The notes under the pieces are model-generated. The model made no database searches, had not been told where the DNA came from, and saw nothing but the letters and a program-made list of their open reading frames with translations. The position numbers and the translations under genes were made by a program. This document shows, piece by piece, positions 8,214 to 17,303 of a DNA stretch of 45,100 nt (position 1 is the first letter of the stretch; every line of letters starts with the position of its first letter). This DNA is from Bacillus cereus (GTDB lineage Bacteria; Bacillota; Bacilli; Bacillales; Bacillaceae_G), in the NCBI RefSeq assembly GCF_002584535.1, contig NZ_NUOT01000105.1, forward strand, positions 1 to 45,100, given 5' to 3'.

Positions 8214-9626
8214 ATGATAACGAAAGAACAATTTCAACAGAAGCAAGGAAAGACATTTTTGGTCATTGATGAAGAAGAAGGAGATAGTGTGACACCGATT
8301 GCTTTATATCGCCGGATGAAAGGTGAGAAAAAATTTTTACTCGAGAGCTCACAGCTTCATCAAGATAAGGGACGTTATTCCTATTTAGGATGTAATCCAT
8401 ACGGAGAAATCAAAAGTAGTGGCACAGCGGTAGAGATTACGATAAATGGTAGGAGTGAACAGATAGAAGAAAACGTATTGCAAGCATTGAAAAAGATACT
8501 TGCGCCATCGGAGGTGGAAAGTCCATTTCCATTTTGCGGAGGAGCAGTTGGATATATTGGTTATGATGTGATTCGGCAATATGAAGATATTGGAGAAGAA
8601 CTGTTTGATCCGATAAATATTCCAGAGGTTCATGTATTGCTATACCGCGAGTTTGTTGTATACGATCATTTACGTCAGAAATTATCGTTTGTATATGTAT
8701 ACAGAGAAGACGATACAGACTCTTTTGAAGAAGTGTATGAGAGATTGCAGGTATATAAACAAAATGTGTTACATGGAGAAGAAGAACAAGTAACAGAAAT
8801 GCAGTCTTCTTTATCCTTTACTTCTTCTATAACGGAAGAAAAGTTTTGCGAAATGGTAGAAAAGGCAAAAGAATACATTCGAGCTGGTGATATTTTTCAA
8901 GTTGTATTGTCTCAGCGTCTGCAAAGTGAATTTATAGGCAATTCATTTGCATTATATCGCAAACTTCGTATTGCAAATCCATCACCATATATGTTTTATA
9001 TTGATTTCAAAGATTATGTTGTGCTTGGTTCTTCACCAGAAAGCTTACTGTCTGTACGAAATGATAAGGTGATGACAAATCCGATTGCAGGAACAAGACC
9101 ACGTGGAAAAACAAAAGGTGAGGATGAAGAGATAGCGAAAGAGTTGTTAGCAAATGAGAAAGAGCGTGCTGAACATATGATGCTTGTAGATTTAGGGAGA
9201 AATGATATCGGGCGAGTGAGTGAAGTCGGTTCTGTTAGATTAGATAAGTATATGGAAGTAGAGAAGTACTCGCACGTTATGCATATTGTATCGGAAGTTT
9301 CCGGAATATTAAAAAAACAAATGGGTTGTTTTGACGCATTAGCTTATTGTTTGCCAGCTGGCACTGTATCCGGTGCCCCGAAAATTAGAGCGATGGAAAT
9401 TATAAATAGATTAGAAAAGGAAAAAAGAAATGTATATGCCGGAGCAGTAGGATATATAGCTTTTTCTGGAAACCTTGATATGGCGCTTGCGATTCGCACA
9501 ATGGTTGTAAAAGATAAGAAAGCATATGTGCAGGCGGGAGCTGGTATTGTCTATGATTCAGATCCAATTGCTGAATATGAGGAGACATTGAATAAAGCGA
9601 AAGCACTTTTGGAGGTAATGAAATGA
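8214..9626 (+). CDS. trpE: Anthranilate synthase component I (TrpE)
   Basis: 470-residue chorismate-utilising subunit; with TrpG it converts chorismate and glutamine to anthranilate, the first step of tryptophan synthesis. The N-terminal part has the LLESS tryptophan-binding motif, and the C-terminal chorismate-binding domain shows FQVVLSQR, NPSPYMFY, NPIAGTRPRGKTKGEDEE and LPAGTVSGAPKIRAMEII. The frame is open back to 8091, inside T-box 2, but the real start is ATG 8214 after GAGGTGG, beyond the leader terminator. The last codons overlap trpG by four bases (ATGA). Expression should be controlled by both T-boxes. Confidence 0.97.
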   Translation: MITKEQFQQKQGKTFLVIDEEEGDSVTPIALYRRMKGEKKFLLESSQLHQDKGRYSYLGCNPYGEIKSSGTAVEITINGRSEQIEENVLQALKKILAPSEVESPFPFCGGAVGYIGYDVIRQYEDIGEELFDPINIPEVHVLLYREFVVYDHLRQKLSFVYVYREDDTDSFEEVYERLQVYKQNVLHGEEEQVTEMQSSLSFTSSITEEKFCEMVEKAKEYIRAGDIFQVVLSQRLQSEFIGNSFALYRKLRIANPSPYMFYIDFKDYVVLGSSPESLLSVRNDKVMTNPIAGTRPRGKTKGEDEEIAKELLANEKERAEHMMLVDLGRNDIGRVSEVGSVRLDKYMEVEKYSHVMHIVSEVSGILKKQMGCFDALAYCLPAGTVSGAPKIRAMEIINRLEKEKRNVYAGAVGYIAFSGNLDMALAIRTMVVKDKKAYVQAGAGIVYDSDPIAEYEETLNKAKALLEVMK

Positions 9627-10210
9627 TTGTACTCATCGATAATTATGATTCGTTCACTTATAACTTGTATCAATTGTTGGGGGCGTATTACAAAGAGATA
9701 GTGGTACTGCGAAATGATAAAGTGACGGTTCAAGAACTTGAAGAAATGAAACCAAAAGCAATTATTCTGTCGCCAGGACCTGGAAAACCAGAAGATGCAG
9801 GGATTTGCATCGAAGTAATCAGGCATTTTTATAAACAAATTCCGATTCTTGGCATTTGTCTTGGACACCAAGCAATTATTTCGGCATTTGGTGGGGAAAT
9901 TGTAAGGGCAGAACATATAAAACATGGGAAAACATCACGGGTAAAACATAATGGCACATCGATATTTTCATATGTCGCGCAGCCGTTAACTGCGATGCGC
10001 TATCATTCACTCGTGGCAGCGAAGCATACGATTCCAAAGTGTTTCGATGTACTAGCAACAGCGATGGATGATGGGGAAGTCATGGCAGTTTGCCATAACT
10101 ATTATCCACTCTTTGGATTACAGTTTCACCCGGAATCAATTGCGACGGAAGAGGGCGGGAAATTAATGCGTGCATTTTTATCTAATGTGAAAGAGGAGGA
10201 GCGAGTATGA
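9623..10210 (+). CDS. trpG: Anthranilate synthase glutamine amidotransferase subunit (TrpG)
   Basis: 195-residue class I glutamine amidotransferase that supplies ammonia to TrpE. The catalytic triad is visible: Cys79 in GICLGHQ, His169 and Glu171 in FHPES; the oxyanion segment [11 protein letters not shown] is at about 50-60. In Bacillus a homologous subunit can also serve PabB in folate synthesis; the position inside trp makes TrpE the main partner here, and amphibolic use cannot be excluded. It overlaps trpE and trpD by four bases at each end, which indicates translational coupling. Confidence 0.95.
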   Translation: MIVLIDNYDSFTYNLYQLLGAYYKEIVVLRNDKVTVQELEEMKPKAIILSPGPGKPEDAGICIEVIRHFYKQIPILGICLGHQAIISAFGGEIVRAEHIKHGKTSRVKHNGTSIFSYVAQPLTAMRYHSLVAAKHTIPKCFDVLATAMDDGEVMAVCHNYYPLFGLQFHPESIATEEGGKLMRAFLSNVKEEERV

Positions 10211-11232
10211 ACAGTTATCTGCGAAAATTAGTAGAAAGACAGAACTTAACGGAACAGGAAATGTATGAAGCAGGCCTTGCACTCTTAAGTGAAGATATAT
10301 TAGAAAGTGAAATTGCTGCTTTTTTAGCATTGTTAAAGGCAAAGGGTGAAACAGCGGATGAAATATATGGTCTCGTTCGTGCTCTTCGGGAAAAGGCATT
10401 ACCATTTGCAAGTCATATAAAAGGAGCAATGGATAATTGCGGAACAGGCGGAGACGGTGCACAAACATTCAACATTAGTACAACATCTGCTTTCGTACTT
10501 GCCGGTGCTGGTGTAAAGGTGGCAAAGCATGGGAATCGCGCTGTTTCTAGTAAAACAGGGAGTGCGGATCTATTAGAAGAACTCGGTGTCAATATTGCAT
10601 GTACGCCAAGAGAAATTGACTATTTATTAGAAAAAGTAGGCATAGCTTTTCTATTTGCACCAGCGATGCATCCAGCACTTAAGCGCATTATGAAAATAAG
10701 AAAAGAGCTAAATGTACCGACCGTTTTTAATTTAATCGGTCCGCTTACAAATCCGATTGATTTAGAAACACAGTTTGTTGGCATATACAAACGAGATATG
10801 CTCATGCCTGTAGCAGAGGTATTGCAAAAGCTCGGTAGAAAACAAGCGCTTGTTGTAAATGGGAACGGATTTTTAGATGAAGCATCTCTGCAAGGAGAAA
10901 ATCATGTGGTGATTTTAAAAGATAATAAGATTATAGAAGCAAGTATTACGCCAGAAGAATATGGGTTTTCTCGTGTGAAAAATGAAGAGATTAGAGGCGG
11001 AGATGCAAAAGAAAATGCCAATATTACATTCGGGGTACTACAAGGAAAAAAGAGTGTATATCGTGATACGGTGTTATTAAATGCAGGTCTAGCCCTTTTT
11101 GCAAATGGAAAAGCAGAGACAATTGAAGAAGGGATTCATATTGCGGCTCAAAGTATAGATTCGGGAAAAGCACTAGCGAAATTAAATGAATTAATTGCAG
11201 CTAGTAATAAAAGATTAGAGAAGGTGAACTAA
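10207..11232 (+). CDS. trpD: Anthranilate phosphoribosyltransferase (TrpD)
   Basis: 341-residue enzyme joining anthranilate and PRPP to give phosphoribosyl-anthranilate. The PRPP-binding GTGGDG loop is at residues 79-84, followed by the conserved [15 protein letters not shown] and [15 protein letters not shown] segments and the NLIGPLTNP motif. Full length for the family. The ATG overlaps the end of trpG by four bases; trpC starts immediately after the stop codon. Confidence 0.97.
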   Translation: MNSYLRKLVERQNLTEQEMYEAGLALLSEDILESEIAAFLALLKAKGETADEIYGLVRALREKALPFASHIKGAMDNCGTGGDGAQTFNISTTSAFVLAGAGVKVAKHGNRAVSSKTGSADLLEELGVNIACTPREIDYLLEKVGIAFLFAPAMHPALKRIMKIRKELNVPTVFNLIGPLTNPIDLETQFVGIYKRDMLMPVAEVLQKLGRKQALVVNGNGFLDEASLQGENHVVILKDNKIIEASITPEEYGFSRVKNEEIRGGDAKENANITFGVLQGKKSVYRDTVLLNAGLALFANGKAETIEEGIHIAAQSIDSGKALAKLNELIAASNKRLEKVN

Positions 11233-12000
11233 ATGGAAACAATTTTAGATAAGATTGTTGAGCAGAAGAAAAAAGAAGTAGGAGTGCTGCGCGAAACATA
11301 TACACCGGTGAAGAAAAAACGGAAGTCACACTCCCTTGTAGAAGCGTTGCAGAAATTCACAGTCATTGCTGAAGTGAAGCGAGCTTCACCATCTAAAGGG
11401 GATATTAATTTACATGTAGACGTAACGAAACAAGTAAAAACGTATGAAGAGTGTGGTGCCGGAGCTGTCTCTGTTTTAACGGATGGTCAGTTTTTTAAAG
11501 GATCTTTTCACGATTTAGAAACGGCACGATCAAATAGTAATATTCCGCTTCTATGTAAAGACTTTATCATCGATACGATTCAAATTGATCGGGCGTATGA
11601 TGCTGGAGCGGATCTCATTTTACTTATCGTTGCTGCCTTGCCGAAGCAAAAGTTACAAGAATTATATGCATATGTACAAGAGCTCGGATTAGAAGTAATT
11701 GTAGAAGTACACAATGAGGCAGAGTTAGAGATAGCGCTAGAACTAGAACTAAACCCTCATGTGATTGGAATAAACAATCGTAATTTGAAAACATTTGAAG
11801 TAGATCTCAGCACAACTGAAAATCTAGGAAAACGACTAAATGAGGAAAATATACTTTGGATTAGTGAGAGTGGAATTCATACGGAAGAAGATATCATGCG
11901 TGTGAAGAAGGCCGGGGCAAAGGGTATTCTTGTTGGGGAAGCGCTGATGACTGTACCTTCCGTCGGAGACTTTTTCCAATCGCTGAAGGTGACAACATGA
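11233..12000 (+). CDS. trpC: Indole-3-glycerol phosphate synthase (TrpC)
   Basis: 255-residue (beta/alpha)8 barrel enzyme that closes the indole ring. Conserved catalytic pieces: [10 protein letters not shown] with Glu47 and Lys49, [30 protein letters not shown] and WISESGI. It begins directly after the trpD stop and overlaps trpF by four bases (ATGA), so it is separate from TrpF, unlike the fused enterobacterial protein. Confidence 0.97.
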   Translation: METILDKIVEQKKKEVGVLRETYTPVKKKRKSHSLVEALQKFTVIAEVKRASPSKGDINLHVDVTKQVKTYEECGAGAVSVLTDGQFFKGSFHDLETARSNSNIPLLCKDFIIDTIQIDRAYDAGADLILLIVAALPKQKLQELYAYVQELGLEVIVEVHNEAELEIALELELNPHVIGINNRNLKTFEVDLSTTENLGKRLNEENILWISESGIHTEEDIMRVKKAGAKGILVGEALMTVPSVGDFFQSLKVTT

Positions 12001-12605
12001 AAGTGAAGATTTGCGGCATTACCGATGTAGAAACAGCAAAAGTAGCTTGTGAATACGGCGCAGATGCTATTGGATTTGTATTTGCGAAAAGCAAAAGGGA
12101 AATTACACCTGAAAGAGCAAAACAGATTATTGATGAGCTTCCAGTTGATGTAATGAAAGTGGGTGTGTTTGTAAATGAATCGGTAGAAGTCATCCGGGAA
12201 ATCGCAAATGATTGTGGCTTAACGCATGTACAACTACATGGGGATGAAGGGAATCATCATGTTAAAAGATTGAATATTCCGTCTATAAAAGCGATTGGTG
12301 TACGTTCGAGTGAAGATATAGAGCACTCACCAGACTATGAAGCTGATTTTCTCTTATTTGATAGTCCGAAAGAAAAGTTTCATGGCGGAAATGGCAAAAC
12401 ATTTTCTTGGCAGTTACTAGATGATATGCCAGATGAAATTCGCAAAAAGTGCATTCTAGCTGGTGGATTACACATTGAAAACATTAAAGAAGCGATTGAA
12501 ATTGTTAAGCCGTATATGGTAGATGTCAGCAGCGGAGTAGAAACAGATGGCAGGAAAGATCTTGAGAAAATAAAACAATTTATTAGAAAAGCGAAGGAGT
12601 GTTAG
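11997..12605 (+). CDS. trpF: Phosphoribosylanthranilate isomerase (TrpF)
   Basis: 202-residue barrel enzyme catalysing the Amadori rearrangement of phosphoribosyl-anthranilate to CdRP. The N-terminal KVKICGIT contains the catalytic cysteine (Cys5); other signatures are [21 protein letters not shown], the aspartate in FLLFDS, LAGGLH and the phosphate loop DVSSGVE followed by GRKD. It overlaps trpC by four bases; its end overlaps only the leader of trpB. Confidence 0.96.
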   Translation: MKVKICGITDVETAKVACEYGADAIGFVFAKSKREITPERAKQIIDELPVDVMKVGVFVNESVEVIREIANDCGLTHVQLHGDEGNHHVKRLNIPSIKAIGVRSSEDIEHSPDYEADFLLFDSPKEKFHGGNGKTFSWQLLDDMPDEIRKKCILAGGLHIENIKEAIEIVKPYMVDVSSGVETDGRKDLEKIKQFIRKAKEC

Positions 12606-12607
12606 GT

Positions 12608-13801
12608 ATGAAGTATGCATATCCAGATGAAAAAGGTCATTACGGTATATATGGAGGACGTTACGTTCCAGAAACGCTCATGCAGTCCGTTTTAGAATTA
12701 GAAGAAGCGTATAAAGAAGCGATGCAAGATGAAACCTTTCAGCAAGAATTGGAGCATTATTTACAAACGTACGTTGGAAGGGAAACACCGCTTTATTTTG
12801 CAGAGAACCTGACAAAGTATTGCGGCGGGGCGAAAATTTATTTAAAGCGTGAAGATTTAAATCATACAGGAGCTCACAAAATTAACAATACAATTGGGCA
12901 AGCGCTTCTTGCAGTACGAATGGGTAAGAAAAAGGTTGTAGCTGAGACAGGAGCTGGACAACACGGAGTTGCAACGGCGACGGTATGCGCATTACTCGGT
13001 TTAGAGTGCGTCATTTTCATGGGAGAAGAAGATGTAAAACGCCAAAAGTTAAACGTCTTCAGAATGGAACTATTAGGAGCAAAAGTTGAAAGTGTTGCAG
13101 CGGGTAGTGGAACGCTAAAAGATGCAGTAAACGAAGCGCTTCGCTACTGGGTTGCACACGTGCACGATACGCACTACGTAATGGGATCTGTTCTTGGACC
13201 GCATCCGTTCCCGCAAATTGTACGTGATTTTCAAAGTGTAATTGGGAAAGAAACGAAGAAGCAATATGCAGCGCTTGAAGGGAAATTACCAGAAGCAGTT
13301 GTGGCTTGCATTGGCGGGGGAAGTAATGCGATGGGGATGTTCTATCCATTTGTACACGATGAAGAAGTTGCTCTTTACGGCGTAGAAGCAGCAGGGAAAG
13401 GCGTTCATACAGAAAAGCATGCAGCAACACTAACGAAAGGAAGCGTTGGCGTCCTTCATGGTTCGATGATGTATCTCCTACAAAATGAAGAAGGACAAAT
13501 TCAGGAAGCACATTCTATTTCAGCAGGGCTAGATTATCCAGGAGTTGGGCCAGAACATAGTCTGCTAAAAGATATTGGCCGTGTCTCTTACAACTCAATT
13601 ACAGATGAAGAAGCGCTGGCTGCATTCCAGTTACTAACGAAAAAAGAAGGAATTATTCCTGCGTTAGAAAGCTCACATGCTGTAGCGTACGCACTTAAAC
13701 TGGCGCCTACGATGAAGCAAGGTGAAGGACTTGTCATTTGTTTATCGGGCCGCGGTGATAAAGATGTTGAAAGTATAAAACGTTATATGGAAGAGGTGTA
13801 A
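12608..13801 (+). CDS. trpB: Tryptophan synthase beta subunit (TrpB)
   Basis: 397-residue PLP enzyme condensing indole with serine. PLP lysine is Lys91 in HTGAHKINN; the PLP phosphate loop is GGGSNAMG, and the ETGAGQHG and GRGDKD motifs are intact. A GTG at 12599 lies in frame, but ATG 12608 has AAGGAG eight bases upstream and gives the standard N-terminus. Two bases separate it from the trpF stop. It forms the alpha2-beta2 complex with the next gene product. Confidence 0.97.
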   Translation: MKYAYPDEKGHYGIYGGRYVPETLMQSVLELEEAYKEAMQDETFQQELEHYLQTYVGRETPLYFAENLTKYCGGAKIYLKREDLNHTGAHKINNTIGQALLAVRMGKKKVVAETGAGQHGVATATVCALLGLECVIFMGEEDVKRQKLNVFRMELLGAKVESVAAGSGTLKDAVNEALRYWVAHVHDTHYVMGSVLGPHPFPQIVRDFQSVIGKETKKQYAALEGKLPEAVVACIGGGSNAMGMFYPFVHDEEVALYGVEAAGKGVHTEKHAATLTKGSVGVLHGSMMYLLQNEEGQIQEAHSISAGLDYPGVGPEHSLLKDIGRVSYNSITDEEALAAFQLLTKKEGIIPALESSHAVAYALKLAPTMKQGEGLVICLSGRGDKDVESIKRYMEEV

Positions 13802-13804
13802 ATG

Positions 13805-14566
13805 ATGGGAGTAGAAAGAATTACGGCAGCGTTTCAAAATGGAAAAAAAGCATTTATCCCATATGTAATGGGGGGAGATGGTGGCTTAGAAACATTAAAG
13901 GAACAAATTCGCTTCTTAGATGAAGCAGGAGCGAGCATTGTTGAAATTGGTATCCCTTTTTCTGATCCAGTTGCAGATGGACCAACAATCCAAAGAGCAG
14001 GAAAACGAGCATTAGATAATGGCACAACGCTCGGTGGAATCTTTCAGGCATTAGCGGAAGTAAGGCAGGAAGTAAATATTCCATTTGTACTTATGACCTA
14101 TCTAAACCCGATTTTAGCATTTGGAAAAGAACGGTTTATCAGAAGCTGTCTTGAAGCTGGAGTAGATGGAATTATCGTTCCAGACCTGCCATATGAAGAA
14201 CAAGATATCATTGCACCACTTCTTCGTGATGCGAATATTGCTTTAATTCCACTTATTACAGTAACGAGTCCAGTTGAACGGATTGAAAAGATTACGAGGG
14301 AATCGCAAGGGTTTGTTTATGCGGTAACGGTAGCGGGGGTCACTGGGGTTAGACGTGACTTTAAGCAAGAAATTCATAGTTACCTAGAAAAAGTAAAAGC
14401 GCATGTAAATATTCCAGTAGTTGCTGGATTTGGCATATCGAAGGCTGAGCACATAGAGGAAATGATTACTGTATGTGATGGAGTTGTTGTTGGGAGTAAG
14501 GTAATTGAGTTATTAGAAACAGGAAAGCAGAATGAAATTTGTGAGTTAATCGCTACAGTGAAATAA
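13805..14566 (+). CDS. trpA: Tryptophan synthase alpha subunit (TrpA)
   Basis: 253-residue barrel subunit that releases indole from indole-glycerol phosphate and channels it to TrpB. Catalytic residues appear in [15 protein letters not shown] (Glu47 and Asp58), with [19 protein letters not shown] and [12 protein letters not shown] for the phosphate site. Two adjacent ATG codons (13802, 13805) follow the trpB stop; the second is better spaced from AGAGG and gives the usual MGVERI start, though the first is possible. Last gene of the operon. Confidence 0.96.
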   Translation: MGVERITAAFQNGKKAFIPYVMGGDGGLETLKEQIRFLDEAGASIVEIGIPFSDPVADGPTIQRAGKRALDNGTTLGGIFQALAEVRQEVNIPFVLMTYLNPILAFGKERFIRSCLEAGVDGIIVPDLPYEEQDIIAPLLRDANIALIPLITVTSPVERIEKITRESQGFVYAVTVAGVTGVRRDFKQEIHSYLEKVKAHVNIPVVAGFGISKAEHIEEMITVCDGVVVGSKVIELLETGKQNEICELIATVK

Positions 14567-14571
14567 TAAGA

Positions 14572-14605
14572 AGAGGCTACCTGTTAAGGGGCCTCTATTT
14601 TATTA
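14572..14605 (+). terminator. Terminator of the trp operon
   Basis: Nested stem AGAGGC ta CCT / AGG g GCCTCT followed by ATTTTATT, six bases after the trpA stop. Confidence 0.8.
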
Positions 14606-14641
14606 GGAAATAAAGGTGTTTGTTATGTATGAAAACACATG

Positions 14642-14740
14642 AATCAAACAGCTGAACAATGAGGGACTTTCATTAGAAGCAGACAATCTTTATCAAAATA
14701 TACGCACAATCGAGTGGAATTTCCGTAACACGAATGATTG
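14642..14740 (+). pseudogene. Possible short coding relic
   Basis: A 32-codon stretch ending in TGA reads QLNNEGLSLEADNLYQNI and on to FRNTND. It begins after an in-frame stop and has no start. The composition looks protein-like, but no family is recognised. It may mark the edge of an inserted segment carrying the SCIFF genes. Confidence 0.25.
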
Positions 14741-14781
14741 ACGTAAACCATAGGTGTTGTTAAAATTATTTCTGGGATTAA

Positions 14782-14797
14782 TGTGAAATTATTCACA
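14782..14797. promoter_or_regulatory. Crp/Fnr-type box 1
   Basis: TGTGAAATTATTCACA, a perfect TGTGA-N6-TCACA palindrome of the kind bound by Fnr and other Crp-family regulators. It lies 31 bases (centre to centre) upstream of an identical-type box and 81 bases before the precursor ATG. Confidence 0.7.
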
Positions 14798-14812
14798 AAT
14801 TGTAGTTTTGAA

Positions 14813-14828
14813 TGTGAAAACATTCACA
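14813..14828. promoter_or_regulatory. Crp/Fnr-type box 2
   Basis: TGTGAAAACATTCACA, a second perfect TGTGA-N6-TCACA palindrome. Its centre is about 41 bases upstream of 14862, near where transcription would have to start to leave room for the AAAAGGAG ribosome site (14861-14868). A class II activation geometry is thus possible, though no clear -10 box is seen. Confidence 0.7.
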
Positions 14829-14877
14829 AAAGTTGAAAGTGTTTCTTAAAAATATTCTTTAAAAGGAGTGATACGTT

Positions 14878-15027
14878 ATGAAAAGAATCGTAACACTAAG
14901 TACTCGTAAACTGACAGATACAGTAAAACATGGCGGATGTGGTGCATGCCAAACATCTTGCCAATCAGCTTGCAAGACGTCTTGCGGAGTTGCAAATCAA
15001 AAATGTGAGAACACAATGAACAGATAG
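14878..15027 (+). CDS. SCIFF-family six-cysteine ranthipeptide precursor
   Basis: 49-residue ribosomal peptide precursor. Leader residues 1-20 include TLSTRKLTDTVKHGG, and the core carries six cysteines at 21, 24, 28, 32, 36 and 43 in the spacing CGACQTSCQSACKTSC, ending QKCEN. This is the signature of SCIFF peptides (six cysteines in forty-five residues). In known SCIFF systems the neighbouring radical SAM enzyme links cysteine sulfurs to other residues of the core (thioether cross-links). ATG 14878 follows AAAAGGAGTG. The gene lies downstream of two Crp/Fnr-type boxes, is closed by its own terminator and is followed by its maturase. SCIFF is typical of Clostridia, so its presence here suggests transfer. 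Confidence 0.93.
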   Translation: MKRIVTLSTRKLTDTVKHGGCGACQTSCQSACKTSCGVANQKCENTMNR

Positions 15028-15041
15028 AAAAGAAGAAAGAT

Positions 15042-15078
15042 ACCGCCCAACTGCTTTCCGGATGGGCGGTCATTTTTA
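15042..15078 (+). terminator. Terminator between precursor and maturase
   Basis: Stem ACCGCCCA (15042-15049) / TGGGCGGT (15063-15070) followed by CATTTTTAT. It would give much more precursor than maturase transcript if partly read through. Confidence 0.88.
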
Positions 15079-15154
15079 TCCCATATGAACAAGAAGTAAA
15101 GGCTCCATTAACGGAAGTGTTACTTTATAGATAAAAGGAGTTTGATTATTAATC

Positions 15155-16561
15155 ATGATTCATCAATATAAACTAAACGGGTACAACATTGTACTCGATA
15201 CTTACAGTGGATCAGTACATGTTGTTGACGACCTCGCTTATGAAATCATCGCGCTGTATGAGACTACTGCTGCAGAAGAAATCATAACAATGATGTTAGA
15301 AAAATACGTACATGATTCCGATATCTCTGAGAAGGACATTCGGGAAACCATTGCAGATATCGAAGAGCTAAAAAATGATGGGCAACTCTTTACTGAGGAT
15401 GAATATAAGAGCCTCTCAATTGATTTAACAAATCGCCAAACTTATGTAAAGGCTCTTTGTCTCAATGTTGCACATACATGTAACTTATCATGCGAATATT
15501 GCTTCGCCAGCCAAGGGAAATACAATGGAAGTAGAGCGATTATGAGTTATGAGGTTGGTAAAAGAGCAATTGATTACCTATTGGAAAACTCCGGTCACCA
15601 CAGAAACCTCGACATCGACTTCTTTGGCGGAGAGCCGCTTATGGCCTGGAAAGTTGTAAAACAGATTGTTGCTTACGCAAGAAGTAAAGAAAAAGAGTAC
15701 AAAAAAACGATACGCTTCACCTTTACTACAAATGGTATGTTGCTAAACGATGAAGTCACTGATTTTTTGAATAAAGAAATGTACAACGTCGTATTGAGTC
15801 TTGATGGAAGAAAAGAAGTCCATGATCACCTTCGTAAAACAGTAACTGGAAAGGGAAGTTACGATTATATCGTTCCGAAATTCCTGGAATTCGTTAAAAA
15901 ACGTGGAGATAAAGAATACTATGTGCGTGGAACCTATACTCACAACAACGTTGACTTCACCAATGACATTTTTCATATCGCAGATCTTGGTTTCGACAAG
16001 CTCTCGATGGAACCAGTTATCTGTAATCCTGGGGAACCATATGCACTCACCGAAGAGGACCTTCCAGATATTTATAACCAGTACGAAATTCTTGCTAAGG
16101 AAATGATAAAGCGTGAGGAAGAAGGTAATGGATTCACTTTCTATCATTACATGCTTGACCTTTCAGAAGGCCCTTGCATCCAAAAGAGAATTTCGGGCTG
16201 CGGCTCAGGAACTGAATATCTCGCTGTTACGCCATGGGGTGAGCTTTTCCCTTGCCACCAGTTCATCGGGGATAACGAATACAGCATGGGAAACATCTGG
16301 GATGGGATTACAAAACAAGAGATGCAATGTCAATTTAAAGAAAGCAATTGCTACTCGAAGCCAGAATGTCAGGACTGCTGGGCAAAACTTTACTGCAGTG
16401 GCGGTTGCCCTGCCAACGCACTGCACGCAACCGGCTCCATCAATGGAATCTACGATTTCAGCTGTGACATCTTCCGTAAGAGAGTAGAATGTTCCATGAT
16501 GGTTAAAGTAGACGAATCCATGAGAGCTATGGAAAGAAACAAACAAGCCGTGGCTCAATGA
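15155..16561 (+). CDS. Radical SAM/SPASM SCIFF peptide maturase
   Basis: 468-residue enzyme that installs thioether cross-links in the six-cysteine peptide encoded just upstream. Residues 1-85 look like a peptide-recognition (RRE-like) domain (YKLNGYNIVLDTYSGSVHVV). The radical SAM cluster motif is C109-x3-C113-x2-C116 in HTCNLSCEYC, and FFGGEPL follows near 160. The C-terminal third is a SPASM domain with many cysteines (GPCIQKRISGCGSG, LFPCHQF, CYSKPECQDCWAKLYCSGGCP, SCDIF) for two auxiliary iron-sulfur clusters. Homologues are CteB and Tte1186. ATG 15155 has AAAAGGAG 14 bases upstream, a longer gap than usual; no better start is in frame. No transporter or peptidase gene lies next to it. 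Confidence 0.93.
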   Translation: MIHQYKLNGYNIVLDTYSGSVHVVDDLAYEIIALYETTAAEEIITMMLEKYVHDSDISEKDIRETIADIEELKNDGQLFTEDEYKSLSIDLTNRQTYVKALCLNVAHTCNLSCEYCFASQGKYNGSRAIMSYEVGKRAIDYLLENSGHHRNLDIDFFGGEPLMAWKVVKQIVAYARSKEKEYKKTIRFTFTTNGMLLNDEVTDFLNKEMYNVVLSLDGRKEVHDHLRKTVTGKGSYDYIVPKFLEFVKKRGDKEYYVRGTYTHNNVDFTNDIFHIADLGFDKLSMEPVICNPGEPYALTEEDLPDIYNQYEILAKEMIKREEEGNGFTFYHYMLDLSEGPCIQKRISGCGSGTEYLAVTPWGELFPCHQFIGDNEYSMGNIWDGITKQEMQCQFKESNCYSKPECQDCWAKLYCSGGCPANALHATGSINGIYDFSCDIFRKRVECSMMVKVDESMRAMERNKQAVAQ

Positions 16562-16576
16562 GCATAAAGATATGAT

Positions 16577-16622
16577 AAGGCTGAGAGATAAGTCGAAAAT
16601 TTGATTTATGCTCAGCCTTTCT
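16577..16622 (+). terminator. Probable terminator after the maturase
   Basis: AAGGCTGAG (16577-16585) / CTCAGCCTT (16611-16619) followed by TCT; the 25-base loop makes it weaker than the others. An overlapping alternative pair AGCATAAA / TTTATGCT uses the stop region. Confidence 0.6.
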
Positions 16623-16703
16623 AAAGGTGGAAAGCTTCTTCACTTTTTTAAACATCGCGACTTTAGTTCAAATCTACATTCCCTTACATAATTACAATTC
16701 TAA

Positions 16704-17063
16704 TCAATCTCTTATCCGTTTTCTAATCTCAGCAGCTAGGTTAGTAGGATTATCAATTTCAAAAAAGACATATTTGTATTTTTCATGACCATCTAGTTCG
16801 ATCATTACAAGAGGTACTCTGTTTTCATAAGAGAGAAAATACCATTCATCAGCATATTTAAAACTACCTTCAAAAATGTTAAGTGCTGAAATGGAAGTTC
16901 CAGGCATTCGGAGCATCCATTGTGGAGCATCAAAATAGTCAACATATACATTTTGAATCGTATTATAAGGGATTTTCAATTTCAATTTTAGGGCAAAGAA
17001 CCCTGTTACTCCATTTAATTTTAGCGTCATACTATCGTTATCAAACTGTATTTCTCTTCCCAT
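16704..17063 (-). CDS. Small hypothetical protein, PH-like fold possible
   Basis: 119-residue soluble protein of unknown function. Its even spread of short beta-strand segments (SMTLKLNGVTGFFALKLKLK, YNTIQNVYVDYF, YKYVFFEIDNP) and a C-terminal helix resemble a PH-like fold, but I do not recognise a family. The frame opens at 17096; I start at ATG 17063 because GAGGAGGGGG lies just upstream. No signal peptide or membrane helix. It is a single gene, transcribed towards the SCIFF maturase. Confidence 0.72.
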   Translation of the reverse strand: MGREIQFDNDSMTLKLNGVTGFFALKLKLKIPYNTIQNVYVDYFDAPQWMLRMPGTSISALNIFEGSFKYADEWYFLSYENRVPLVMIELDGHEKYKYVFFEIDNPTNLAAEIRKRIRD

Positions 17064-17303
17064 ATGCCCCCTCCTCATTTTTGTGAAATGGAACACCGTT
17101 ATCTAAATTATACCATTTAGATAATAACAACGAGGGGTATTTCTTGACTTAGATTGTATATACGCCAAGGTAACATAGGAGTATTATGTGTCTACTACTG
17201 CATCACATAAAGGAATTTGAAGAACTGTTACGAATGAATTGAATATTCTGCCAACTGTTATATAATAGTTACAATTGTACTTTATAAGAAATGAGATGAT
17301 GGT

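Noticed and set aside
14876-15073. 65-codon minus-strand frame over the SCIFF precursor
   Set aside because: It is the antisense of a strongly patterned cysteine-rich peptide with a good ribosome site and matching maturase.
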